A stretch of DNA of 40,294 nt. Origin: a virus. The notes below the pieces were generated by a model. The model was given only the letters and a program-made list of their open reading frames with translations, ran no database searches and was not told where the DNA came from. Positions 17,331 to 23,506 of this stretch are shown here, piece by piece. The stretch lies in the IMG/VR virus record IMGVR_UViG_3300002460_000012, positions 1 to 40,294 of that record. The stretch is one strand, 5' to 3'. A program made the translations under genes and the position numbers. The stretch's first letter is position 1. The number at the start of each line of letters is the position of its first letter.

Positions 17331-17489
17331 ATGACAAAAAAACATTTCAAGGCAATAGCAGAGATTTTAAGAGGGCGAAGACAAGAGGATGAGGTTATTA
17401 TATCGGCATTAGTGGATGATTTTATAGAGTATTTTAAGACAGAAAATCCCTTATTTAGTGCTGATAAATTCCTAAAAGCAACATTATAA
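17331..17489 (+). CDS. Small conserved phage protein
   Basis: 52 residues from ATG 17331, supported by AGAGAGG six bases upstream; a longer frame to 17271 would overlap the previous gene. The pattern MTKKHFKAIAEILRG then FIEYFKTENPLFSADKFLKA is one I recognise as a widespread small phage and plasmid protein. It is helical. Its molecular role is not known to me. Confidence 0.7.
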   Translation: MTKKHFKAIAEILRGRRQEDEVIISALVDDFIEYFKTENPLFSADKFLKATL

Positions 17490-17511
17490 ACAGTTAAAAA
17501 GGAGGATTTAA

Positions 17512-17703
17512 ATGAGTAAAGAATTACTAAAGAGATTAGAGAATTACAGGGTGGCGAATAAGTTATCAAAGTTAATGTTAAGCAGGGAATTAACCATACC
17601 AGAGAATTATTTATACAGATGGATTAAGAAGGGTTATATTAAAGGGATATATTACAAGGTGTTAGATGAGTATTTAGTCAGTAAAGGGTTTCAAGGGTTT
17701 TAG
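17512..17703 (+). CDS. Helix-turn-helix-like small regulator
   Basis: 63 residues with a clear AAAGGAGG site. Residues about 10-40 (LENYRVANKLSKLMLSREL then PENYLYRWIKKG) fit an XRE-like DNA-binding fold, where LSREL to YLYRW would be the helix-turn-helix. It lies directly before an 18-base perfect palindrome (17713-17730), making it the best candidate for the protein that binds AAAGTATACTTT sites in this genome. That link is inference. Confidence 0.6.
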   Translation: MSKELLKRLENYRVANKLSKLMLSRELTIPENYLYRWIKKGYIKGIYYKVLDEYLVSKGFQGF

Positions 17704-17712
17704 GTTTACACT

Positions 17713-17730
17713 TGTAAAGTATACTTTACA
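17713..17730. promoter_or_regulatory. 18-base perfect palindrome, operator-like
   Basis: TGTAAAGTATACTTTACA reads identically on both strands and lies between the HTH-like gene and the ribosome site of the next gene. Its core AAAGTATAC recurs at 15746-15757 (inside the small terminase gene) and at the -10 of the leftward early promoter (29162-29170). No consensus -35 is spaced correctly here, so it is better read as a protein-binding site than a promoter. Confidence 0.6.
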
Positions 17731-17742
17731 TAAGGAGGAGTT

Positions 17743-17895
17743 ATGTATCAGATAAGGGCGTGGGTCAAGGATAGCGGAAGCGCAGTCAGGTATATCAGGG
17801 AAGGATTAAATACCCTTGAGGAAGTGTTAGACTGTATCAAAGAGGAATTGATAAACCTTGAGGTAATAGAGATAAGTATTTTTCAGAAGTTATAG
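17743..17895 (+). CDS. Small unknown protein, last gene of rightward unit
   Basis: 50 residues (MYQIRAWVKDSGSAVRYI...). AAGGAGGAG lies two bases upstream of the TT before ATG. Alpha/beta composition with an acidic helical C-terminal half. It overlaps the convergent minus-strand gene by 13 bases. The palindrome at 17713-17730 directly precedes its ribosome site, so its translation or transcription may be controlled there. Confidence 0.65.
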   Translation: MYQIRAWVKDSGSAVRYIREGLNTLEEVLDCIKEELINLEVIEISIFQKL

Positions 17896-18164
17896 TTTAT
17901 TTTTCTTAATTTCTGACCTTTTAACTCAAAAGCCCTATATATGGCTTTTAATTCAAGGGTATTCATATCGTAGGGAATTTCCTCGTATCTTTGTTTATTT
18001 ATTGATTTAACCCGTCCTGAATTGATTTTAGGAAGAAAACTCTCTACTTTTTTACAGCATTTAAGGGTCTTTAAGCAGATTTTATGCTTACAATTATTAC
18101 AGATTTTAGTGCCTATATTTAATCCCCGCGGGAATTCCCCACCTGTAAGGGTGGGGTTCTTCAT
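17883..18164 (-). CDS. Cys-rich protein at end of early unit
   Basis: 93 residues. The cluster CNNCKHKICLKTLKCC (about residues 22-37) could bind zinc; the C-terminal half is basic and helical. There is no ribosome site near ATG 18164, and the first 17 residues are encoded by a GC-rich hairpin that resembles an insertion-sequence end. The start may therefore be wrong, or the gene's 5' end was replaced. Last gene of the leftward early unit. Confidence 0.5.
   Translation of the reverse strand: MKNPTLTGGEFPRGLNIGTKICNNCKHKICLKTLKCCKKVESFLPKINSGRVKSINKQRYEEIPYDMNTLELKAIYRAFELKGQKLRKINYNF
17928..17949. terminator. Candidate bidirectional terminator at the convergent point
   Basis: AAAAGCC (17928-17934) and GGCTTTT (17943-17949) pair around an eight-base AT loop, giving A-rich and T-rich flanks on both strands. 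It lies 33 bases after the last rightward gene, where the two units meet. It is inside the coding 3' part of the minus-strand gene, which weakens the call. Confidence 0.35.
18121..18160 (+). mobile_element. Possible remnant of an IS200/IS605-type right end
   Basis: CCCGCGGG is followed by CCCCACC-TGTAAG-GGTGGGG (18137-18156) and TTCTTCA. A GC-rich double hairpin of this form ending in TTCTTCA resembles right ends of TnpB-carrying IS605 elements, and stands out in the AT-rich surroundings. No transposase or tnpB frame is present nearby, so at best it is a solo end. Based on resemblance only. Confidence 0.3.
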
Positions 18165-18187
18165 TTATACGAGCATAGTCCTTAAAT

Positions 18188-18511
18188 CTATTTTCCTTTC
18201 CCTTTCTTATACATCCCCACAAACAATAGCCCGAACCCTATTATCAGGATTATCCATTGTTGCCAGTTAAATCCCGCCTCGTAGCGCAATGTCAGCTTCT
18301 CAGAAAGGCTGTCCTTCACTATATCGAATAGTATTATCGCTCCACCGGCTAACCTGAAAAACATTTTTATCATCTTCTGATACCCTTCCAGTTCGGCTAT
18401 CTTTTTCTCCGCCCCGCTCAGCTCAAGCTCAAGGCGTTGAAGGTGTCCATTGAACTTGGCTTGTGTCCGGTGAAGCTCTGATCGTGTAGTTACCTCATAA
18501 TCATTCGGCAT
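18188..18511 (-). CDS. Membrane-anchored coiled-coil protein
   Basis: 107 residues from ATG 18511, which has AAAGGAG upstream; an in-frame extension to 18595 or 18652 is possible but lacks such a site. A coiled-coil (about residues 15-45, SELHRTQAKFNGHLQRLELELS) precedes a hydrophobic segment, a loop, and a strong C-terminal membrane helix (WIILIIGFGLLFVGMY) with a basic tail. Likely an inner-membrane protein. Function unknown. Confidence 0.65.
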   Translation of the reverse strand: MPNDYEVTTRSELHRTQAKFNGHLQRLELELSGAEKKIAELEGYQKMIKMFFRLAGGAIILFDIVKDSLSEKLTLRYEAGFNWQQWIILIIGFGLLFVGMYKKGKGK

Positions 18512-18581
18512 TACCTTTCTCCTTTCATTTATCTTTAACTCGCTTCCCTTGTGTCCTTTCCAGAATTTTATCTCACCCTTA

Positions 18582-18815
18582 TCAGCGGTTATCATAATTA
18601 TTCCCACAGCGTGGGCATTTGTTATTTTTGAATAGCGCCTCATTCCCACCAAATCCGCATATCTTACATGAAAAAAATTTGGGAGAGTTTTTATATTGTC
18701 TTATTCTTTCAAAGGTTTTAGATTTATTTTCTATAAAATTACAACTCACTTTAGTCAGATATGCGAAAAATAAGAGAAGGACTAAAAGCAGGATAATTGA
18801 ATGGGAGTTTTTCAT
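18582..18815 (-). CDS. Membrane-anchored zinc-ribbon protein
   Basis: 77 residues. One N-terminal membrane helix (SIILLLVLLLFFAYL) is followed by a linker and a C-terminal four-Cys ribbon (CKICGFGG and CPRCGNN). It is coupled to the upstream gene by TAAATG spacing. The ribbon would face the cytoplasm or periplasm depending on orientation. No family recognised. Confidence 0.65.
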   Translation of the reverse strand: MKNSHSIILLLVLLLFFAYLTKVSCNFIENKSKTFERIRQYKNSPKFFSCKICGFGGNEALFKNNKCPRCGNNYDNR

Positions 18816-19217
18816 TTATTCCCCTTTCTTATTGTGGGTTAGTAATTTCAAAAAATCATCAGCGCATATATTACAAAACTCGTGCTGTGTAGGCGAGTAA
18901 TCTTTATTCAATGGGTCAGGCGAAGCATCTAATGGCTTACAATTTTTATTCAATGATAGCAACTCATTAACCATTGCCTCTATCAATACTGGGTCAAGAG
19001 TCTTACCGCTATTAGTTAGAGAACAATATCCCCTTGCTAATGCCCCACTCAATTCCTCTTTTGTTGCTCGGACAATGGTCTTATGCGTTCTCAATGGCAT
19101 ATACCTGTCCATATTATCCGATATGGTCATAGCGATATTTGCTTGATATCCATACCACAGTGCCTCGTCTTTCTTCAACTGCCTTATAAACCACCTTATT
19201 GCAAGTTTAGTTACCAT
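18816..19217 (-). CDS. Unknown helical protein
   Basis: 133 residues from ATG 19217 with GGGAGGAG six bases upstream; the longer frame to 19244 lacks a site. A basic N-terminus and several helices (EALWYGYQANIAMTISDNM, KTLDPVLIEAMVNELLSL) suggest a compact helical protein. A C-terminal CNICADDF pair is present. Early-unit member of unknown function. Confidence 0.65.
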   Translation of the reverse strand: MVTKLAIRWFIRQLKKDEALWYGYQANIAMTISDNMDRYMPLRTHKTIVRATKEELSGALARGYCSLTNSGKTLDPVLIEAMVNELLSLNKNCKPLDASPDPLNKDYSPTQHEFCNICADDFLKLLTHNKKGE

Positions 19218-19230
19218 CCCTACTCCTCCC

Positions 19231-19467
19231 TTATATTTCTTCAATAAATCTTATGTTTTCTACCGCAATATTATGTAGGCGATTAGTCTTGTCTATAATA
19301 ATCGCCGAGGAATAACAAAGAGAAGCAGAGTCGCTATATTCCCCCTGCATACCAAATGCTATAAATCTGCCTGATATATCATCGAGATAAGACTTAGTAT
19401 CCTCATCCCATTTTAGAGTTACAACATTCTTACCAAATAATTCGCTTGCTGACTTTATCTGACTCAT
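19231..19467 (-). CDS. Unknown small protein
   Basis: 78 residues from the second ATG of MSMSQ, chosen because AAGGGAGGA lies eight bases before it but abuts the first. Beta-rich, with NVVTLKWDEDTKSYLDD and a C-terminal strand-helix. Partly overlaps the unsupported extension of the next gene. No family recognised. Confidence 0.65.
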   Translation of the reverse strand: MSQIKSASELFGKNVVTLKWDEDTKSYLDDISGRFIAFGMQGEYSDSASLCYSSAIIIDKTNRLHNIAVENIRFIEEI

Positions 19468-19480
19468 ACTCATTCCTCCC

Positions 19481-19657
19481 TTATCCTCTTACCCATTCCA
19501 CTTGAGGCTGACTGAGTATTTTATCTATTACCGTCGGTGTCATTCCTTTAAAAATACTGATGTCAGGTTTTCTATACCCATAATCCTTATGCCGCACTTC
19601 TTCCCCCCAACATATCGCATTGCATAATAACATTACCGCAACAATAAAATATCTCAT
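19481..19657 (-). CDS. Small exported protein
   Basis: 58 residues. MRYFIVAVMLLCNAICWG is a compact signal peptide with cleavage before Glu-Glu; the mature peptide of about 40 residues is polar with PDISIFKGMTPTVIDKILSQ. GGGAGAGGAATC precedes the ATG. The c-region Cys matches the style of six other signal peptides in this genome. Likely periplasmic. Function unknown. Confidence 0.65.
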   Translation of the reverse strand: MRYFIVAVMLLCNAICWGEEVRHKDYGYRKPDISIFKGMTPTVIDKILSQPQVEWVRG

Positions 19658-19692
19658 GATTCCTCTCCCTCCGTTTCGTTATAACTAATAAA

Positions 19693-19755
19693 GGGTGGAT
19701 TCTTTCATTTTGGTCCTTTCCGTAGGTTATTCATTATAACCTACCTTATCCACCC
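19693..19755 (-). other. Compound hairpin between early genes
   Basis: Outer arms GGGTGGAT (19693-19700) and ATCCACCC (19748-19755) enclose inner arms GTAGGTTAT (19722-19730) and ATAACCTAC (19736-19744) with a five-base loop; a 21-base bulge lies on one side. The minus strand also reads TATAAT inside the inner loop, but no good -35 is seen. It fills most of the 121-base gap and may be an RNA processing or regulatory structure. Confidence 0.5.
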
Positions 19756-19778
19756 AAACCAATATCAAAACTATAAAC

Positions 19779-20042
19779 CTAAAAAGAGCCTATCGTGTCC
19801 ACTCCTGGCTGAAGTTGCACACATACTATCTCCTTTATCTCTCCTTTGAATTCCTTTAAATATTCTGGATAGCCGAGTTTGGCTAATTTTTCAAATATAC
19901 TTATGGCTTCTTTGTAATCTTTGTTTATAATTTCCCAACACAATCTATGGATTGATATTTTGCCTACAATGCGCCACTCTTTGTCTGTAAAATAATCAAT
20001 ATCTTGTCGTCTTATTATTTCCATAGCAAAATCATGGCTCAT
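19779..20042 (-). CDS. Unknown small helical protein
   Basis: 87 residues from ATG 20042, overlapping the previous stop as ATGA. The longer frame to 20117 would overlap the upstream gene heavily. Helices such as DYKEAISIFEKLAKLGYPEYLKEF resemble a TPR-like repeat. The C-terminus ends with a short strand. No family assigned. Confidence 0.6.
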   Translation of the reverse strand: MSHDFAMEIIRRQDIDYFTDKEWRIVGKISIHRLCWEIINKDYKEAISIFEKLAKLGYPEYLKEFKGEIKEIVCVQLQPGVDTIGSF

Positions 20043-20353
20043 TTCATAATTTTTTGCGCTCTGAAGGTCTGCGTCCTGAAGGTATGAGAAAGAGAAGCTG
20101 CTCCATCCCAATACCATAGACGACGAGCATTTCTCATCACAACTTCTTGTCCATTACGACTTTCCAGATAACCTGCAAATACTCCAGCCGAATAAGTCCT
20201 GCAAATAACATATTTCATGCCATTAAATTTTTCTGCCACTTCGTTCTTTGGGCCTTTTGGGATATATTCAATCCCATTTATAATTAACGCTCCATTTTTA
20301 ATATCCAATTGACACCTACCTTTCGCTATATCCTTTTTGGTTAACTTAACCAC
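20039..20353 (-). CDS. DUF6948-like small protein
   Basis: 104 residues from GTG 20353. The segment KYVICRTYSAGVFAGYLES followed by RNARRLWYWDGAASLS is characteristic of a small phage protein family that I recall as DUF6948; its function is unknown. The last 18 residues (HTFRTQTFRAQ...) look unlike the family, hinting at a frameshifted tail. The start overlaps a tiny upstream ORF. Confidence 0.65.
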   Translation of the reverse strand: MVKLTKKDIAKGRCQLDIKNGALIINGIEYIPKGPKNEVAEKFNGMKYVICRTYSAGVFAGYLESRNGQEVVMRNARRLWYWDGAASLSHTFRTQTFRAQKIMK

Positions 20354-20397
20354 GACCTTAAATTGTCAACATTACCCAATATAGTAAGCAAGCTCAC
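20341..20397 (-). CDS. Possible 18-residue leader peptide
   Basis: GTG at 20397 follows GGGGGAGGTGAT at good spacing and reads 18 codons (VSLLTILGNVDNLRSWLS) before TAA at 20343, overlapping the GTG of the DUF6948-like gene. That next gene has a poor ribosome site, so translation of this leader could deliver ribosomes to it. Evidence is limited to signal quality and overlap. Confidence 0.35.
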   Translation of the reverse strand: MSLLTILGNVDNLRSWLS

Positions 20398-20404
20398 AAA
20401 CTAA

Positions 20405-20518
20405 TCACCTCCCCCTAATCTTCCAATACACCGCCAGTATCAATATCTTTATATACGGGGCGAGATACCCTATAAGGGCTAATACCCCAAGACCTGCGAG
20501 GATGAAGACGATGGTCAT
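20405..20518 (-). CDS. Small membrane protein
   Basis: 37 residues (MTIVFILAGLGVLALIGYLA...), nearly all hydrophobic with a basic C-terminus (YWKIRGR). AAAGGAAGGAAG lies before the ATG. One or two short membrane segments. Similar tiny membrane proteins occur in phage early regions; function unknown. Confidence 0.55.
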   Translation of the reverse strand: MTIVFILAGLGVLALIGYLAPYIKILILAVYWKIRGR

Positions 20519-20544
20519 TTTATCTTCCTTCCTTTCATATGGAG

Positions 20545-20895
20545 TTAACCCTCAACATCGTGTAATAAAAATAGCATAAATCGCATTGCCATTTTCTTTT
20601 TATTCTCCGATAATTTCTCATATAACGCTACTACTTCAAGAACATCTGACGACTTCTTGCATATCGGACAACCACTTTTAGCAAGGTCAACGCCATTACA
20701 TCTTGCCTCTAAATAATCTCCTACACGCAAATATTCTATAAATATATGCTCTAACTCAGTAAACTTCTCTTGCCCATAATCTGTCTCGTCGCACAATGTC
20801 CCAAGTTCTCGGCATTTCTGGACTACTTGCCAATGTTGCCACTTATCTTTAACTATCTCTACTGCATCTACAATCTTCTGTTTATCTGGGGTCAT
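20545..20895 (-). CDS. Unknown early protein with CPICKK motif
   Basis: 116 residues, good AAGGAGG site. Helical N-terminal half, then a Cys group (RCNGVDLAKSGCPICKK) that could form a small zinc site with C49-type upstream residues, and a helical C-terminus. It is one of a run of small genes between replication and the early end. No family recognised. Confidence 0.65.
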   Translation of the reverse strand: MTPDKQKIVDAVEIVKDKWQHWQVVQKCRELGTLCDETDYGQEKFTELEHIFIEYLRVGDYLEARCNGVDLAKSGCPICKKSSDVLEVVALYEKLSENKKKMAMRFMLFLLHDVEG

Positions 20896-20896
20896 T

Positions 20897-21058
20897 TTAT
20901 TTATCCTCCTTGAAGATTAGCATTACACTATTGAAAAATGCCTCTTTCTCATCGTGCAAGTAGGGTATTCTATGTTTAGCATGATAATCGTGCCATAACC
21001 TATAAAATGCCATGCGTTCTTTGTCAAATATTAGAGGCAACTTATTCGGGGGCCGCAT
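20897..21058 (-). CDS. Small basic helical protein
   Basis: 53 residues (MRPPNKLPLIFDKERMAFYR...) with AAGGAGC before the ATG. Aromatic and His-rich middle (YRLWHDYHAKHRIPYLHD). The coding 3' end contains the ribosome site of the next gene, showing tight packing. Function unknown. Confidence 0.6.
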   Translation of the reverse strand: MRPPNKLPLIFDKERMAFYRLWHDYHAKHRIPYLHDEKEAFFNSVMLIFKEDK

Positions 21059-21159
21059 TTTTTAGCTCCTTGTTCATATGGCTTAAAAGTCCACCAACAT
21101 TTATGATATTTATTATCGGGCAAAACATAGCGTTTGCAATATACATCGCCTGCTTTCAT
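21031..21159 (-). CDS. Small Cys-containing protein
   Basis: 42 residues (MKAGDVYCKRYVLPDNKYHK...). AAAAGGAAGT precedes the ATG. Four Cys are spread over the peptide; the short beta-like start resembles a small domain. It overlaps the next gene by 28 bases in another frame. Moderate support. Confidence 0.5.
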   Translation of the reverse strand: MKAGDVYCKRYVLPDNKYHKCWWTFKPYEQGAKKCGPRISCL

Positions 21160-21194
21160 ACTTCCTTTTCATTTCTTTCTACCATTAGCCCTCC

Positions 21195-21359
21195 TTATCC
21201 ATCTTTCTGTAATGCCCTCTGATGCCCTTTCCTATCTTCCTTATTCGCCTTATCGTAACAATCCCAACACAATACAGGATAGCCGTGGTCTTCCCGAAAG
21301 CATGCCCCACACCATTCACACATACCGCCTTCCATCATCATATCAGCTATTTCTCCCAT
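21195..21359 (-). CDS. Small zinc-ribbon protein
   Basis: 54 residues. MGEIADMMMEG followed by CEWCGACF and CWDCYDK matches a small phage zinc-ribbon protein pattern that I recognise from many genomes. The four Cys pairs should bind one zinc. A G-rich site precedes the ATG. Molecular role unknown. Confidence 0.7.
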   Translation of the reverse strand: MGEIADMMMEGGMCEWCGACFREDHGYPVLCWDCYDKANKEDRKGHQRALQKDG

Positions 21360-21403
21360 TGCCCCCCCATTCCTGATGTAATTTATCCATCCTATCCCCC
21401 CCC

Positions 21404-21607
21404 TTAGTTTAACCTTTTCGCTATATGCGATACTCTATAACAGTTATCCGCTCTACGTAATTCAAGCTTAAAATCTGTCCATTTAAGTTTTAGAACATCC
21501 CCACGAGCTATCTTCATAAAATCATCATGGATTATTTCTACAATGTATATGGGCTTCTTCCTTGAGAGTTTCATAGAGCCTTTCACAGTTTTCTTTGATA
21601 AACTCAT
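21404..21607 (-). CDS. Small basic protein
   Basis: 67 residues starting with ATG overlapping the previous stop by four bases (ATGA). Basic N-terminus, beta strands (KPIYIVEIIHDDF, DVLKLKWTDFKLEL) suggestive of a small beta barrel. Could bind nucleic acid; no family recognised. Confidence 0.6.
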   Translation of the reverse strand: MSLSKKTVKGSMKLSRKKPIYIVEIIHDDFMKIARGDVLKLKWTDFKLELRRADNCYRVSHIAKRLN

Positions 21608-21960
21608 CTCTCCTCTATTTCTTTTAAGGCTTTCTTGGCTATCGAATATACTGTTGAATGTGGTGTTAACCCTTCGGCGATTATCTCGTAATGCTTTACT
21701 ATATTCTCCAGTGCCTCTTTCGTTTTAGTTAGGCGAAGTTCGAGGGCTTTTACCACCAAAGCGGTCTTGTGCCATTCTTCGATAGGCATTACTATTACAC
21801 TACCCCCAACATTTAACCCGATACCGTTATCTTTTGTAATGTGGATAGATGGTGAGTAAAAATCACCTTTAATTTTACGCCATATTTCTTTATCAGTATT
21901 TAATGCGGCAGTTAGGTCATTGGCGTATCCTTCTTTTACTTTTATCTCAGGGTCTGACAT
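21604..21960 (-). CDS. Unknown protein with alpha/beta layout
   Basis: 118 residues. A beta hairpin region (FYSPSIHITKDNGIGLNVGGSVIVMP) is followed by a long amphipathic helix (EEWHKTALVVKALELRLTKTKEALENI). Preceded by AAGGAGGACT. Early-unit gene, function unknown. Confidence 0.65.
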   Translation of the reverse strand: MSDPEIKVKEGYANDLTAALNTDKEIWRKIKGDFYSPSIHITKDNGIGLNVGGSVIVMPIEEWHKTALVVKALELRLTKTKEALENIVKHYEIIAEGLTPHSTVYSIAKKALKEIEER

Positions 21961-21963
21961 AGG

Positions 21964-22128
21964 TTAGTCCTCCTTATCCATATAATACAGGCACTCTTTA
22001 TTCTTCCTGTATGGGTCAAACATAGATACAGTATCTTTTGGGTGTATCGTGTTATTCAGCCACCAGCGTGAGCAAGTATTTGTTTTTAGGCATTTTGTTG
22101 ACGAACAATAGGTTATGTCTTTAGTCAT
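21964..22128 (-). CDS. Small Cys-rich protein
   Basis: 54 residues. MTKDITYCSSTKCLKTNTCSRWW has three regularly spaced Cys, with a fourth in NKECLYYM. This is a recurring small phage/prophage protein pattern. It overlaps the upstream stop by eight bases. Probably zinc-binding; function unknown. Confidence 0.65.
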   Translation of the reverse strand: MTKDITYCSSTKCLKTNTCSRWWLNNTIHPKDTVSMFDPYRKNKECLYYMDKED

Positions 22129-22432
22129 ATCCTTCTTCCTTTAAGAGTTTCATACCATAGTTCAGGATTTTGAGTTGTAATGTTGCCCCCGCTGCCCACG
22201 CTGCCTTCGTTGCCCCCGCTGCCTCTGCATTAGGACATCCGTCATCCACCCATTTTTTCCAGATTTTATATTTATCAGGATATTTGTCTTTCCATAAATA
22301 CGCTACCTGTTCTGCGGCGAACACACCGTAGGAAACATAATCTCTGTATTCCATTACACGAACTATCATCCAGTTCGCCCAATCATACTTCTTGGCTTTG
22401 ATGAGACGCTTTAGAGTGGTTATTTTGCGCAC
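22121..22432 (-). CDS. Imm-5-like helical protein
   Basis: 103 residues. ANWMIVRVMEYRDYVSYGVFAAEQV and the Ala-rich tail (AEAAGATKAAWAAGATLQLKIL) resemble the repeats of small Imm-5-like phage proteins. The Ala-rich part is encoded by short near-repeats of GCCCCCGCTGCC on the plus strand. Function unknown; an immunity role is not supported by context. Confidence 0.6.
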   Translation of the reverse strand: MRKITTLKRLIKAKKYDWANWMIVRVMEYRDYVSYGVFAAEQVAYLWKDKYPDKYKIWKKWVDDGCPNAEAAGATKAAWAAGATLQLKILNYGMKLLKEEGYD

Positions 22433-23094
22433 CTTAACCCGTCATAATCTACTTTACATTTTTCTTTTTTAAAAACCCAGAAATAACTATGAAACTTTCT
22501 CGCGTGTTGCTGAACTCGATTGTCAGTAAGCCGATTTTTCGCCAATAATACAAAAAGGTCTTTAGGATAAAACCCGTATTTAAGAGCTTCATACATTACC
22601 CAACAATGAGAAAATTTGTTAAGGGCAGCCGATACAATATCTTGGCATTTGAATATCACTATGCCCCCCCCCATAAGTATTCGATAAAATTCCTTCAAAC
22701 TACCTGAATACATACTTTTTAACTCGATCCAGTCCTTAAATCCTGTAAACCTTTTGGCTATAATAGATCCTTCCTTTGCTTCGCCATAAGTATCGCCTGT
22801 TATCACAAATGGCGGGTCAAACATGACAACTTTTATGCTCTGGTCCCGAAGCGGCAATTTGTCGCTTGTGGCCTCTATTACGCCAGGCATTCGCGGGGAT
22901 TTATCAAACTTATGAATAGGCGCCGCTATGCCTTTTTTATAAAAGTTCCCTATTGAATAAGTCGGGTCGCAGTCTATATTTTTTCCATCAGCGTGGAGAA
23001 AAAGAATATCTCTTATTATTTCCTGCTCATCATATCCGATAGAAGATATAATCTTTTTGCCAAATAGCGTCTCTTGACTATACTCTTTATTCAT
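22420..23094 (-). CDS. DNA methyltransferase-like protein
   Basis: 224 residues. DPPF at 93-96 is the catalytic motif IV of amino-methyltransferases (N6-adenine or N4-cytosine). A Gly-rich strand GGGIVIFKCQD (about 142-152) fits the SAM-fold strand after it. A classical FxGxG motif is not obvious, so the SAM-binding end may be divergent. No restriction partner is seen, so it may protect phage DNA or act in regulation. It overlaps the NinG-like gene by eight bases. Confidence 0.75.
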   Translation of the reverse strand: MNKEYSQETLFGKKIISSIGYDEQEIIRDILFLHADGKNIDCDPTYSIGNFYKKGIAAPIHKFDKSPRMPGVIEATSDKLPLRDQSIKVVMFDPPFVITGDTYGEAKEGSIIAKRFTGFKDWIELKSMYSGSLKEFYRILMGGGIVIFKCQDIVSAALNKFSHCWVMYEALKYGFYPKDLFVLLAKNRLTDNRVQQHARKFHSYFWVFKKEKCKVDYDGLRCAK

Positions 23095-23503
23095 TTTCCA
23101 AACTCCTCAACTCATTTCGCATACTTTCCCGTAAGGCGAAAAGATATAGTTTATCGCAACGACCCGCCCACTTTTCACGAGCGAGGAGCTTCTCGCGCCA
23201 ATCATGGCCCCGGAGTTCGACAATGCGCTTCATGGTGAACTCATTTCGCTTGCTTGCGGGTCCGTAATGATGATAATTAAAATGGTGCGGAAGCCAATTT
23301 ACAAGCAGGACATTCTCATCGCAAAACTCTAACCTTGGATTAGTAGATACTTCGAGAATATGAAACCTCCCAAGACCATTCGCCGGCTTTCCTGTAAGTT
23401 CGTCCCGCTCACCACGCTTTAGTTTGAGGATTTGAAAGTGGAGATCGCCGATTTGCTTACGCAGGCGGCCTCGGTCAGATAGTTTGGGGAGGTTGGGTCT
23501 CAT
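23087..23503 (-). CDS. NinG/HNH-like protein with missing zinc cysteines
   Basis: 138 residues. The central part GRFHILEVSTNPRLEF then NVLLVNWLPHHFNYHH, followed by MKRIVELRGHDWREKL, follows the layout of NinG/Rap-type HNH proteins involved in phage recombination. The usual CxxC pairs are absent (LTGKPANG where the first should be; HHFN replaces CN). It may be a metal-independent-fold derivative or an inactive binder. It lies between methyltransferase and radical SAM genes. Confidence 0.6.
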   Translation of the reverse strand: MRPNLPKLSDRGRLRKQIGDLHFQILKLKRGERDELTGKPANGLGRFHILEVSTNPRLEFCDENVLLVNWLPHHFNYHHYGPASKRNEFTMKRIVELRGHDWREKLLAREKWAGRCDKLYLFALRESMRNELRSLENE

Positions 23504-23506
23504 TTG

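Noticed and set aside
20338-20369. Minus-strand promoter from TTGACA at 20364-20369
   Set aside because: No acceptable -10 at 16-18 bases, and it would start inside the downstream gene.
22190-22230. CRISPR-like short repeats of GCCCCCGCTGCC
   Set aside because: Irregular, in-frame Ala codon repeats within a protein gene; no spacers.
22121-22432. Toxin-immunity pair from the Imm-5-like gene
   Set aside because: No toxin or secretion gene nearby; resemblance is to common phage proteins.
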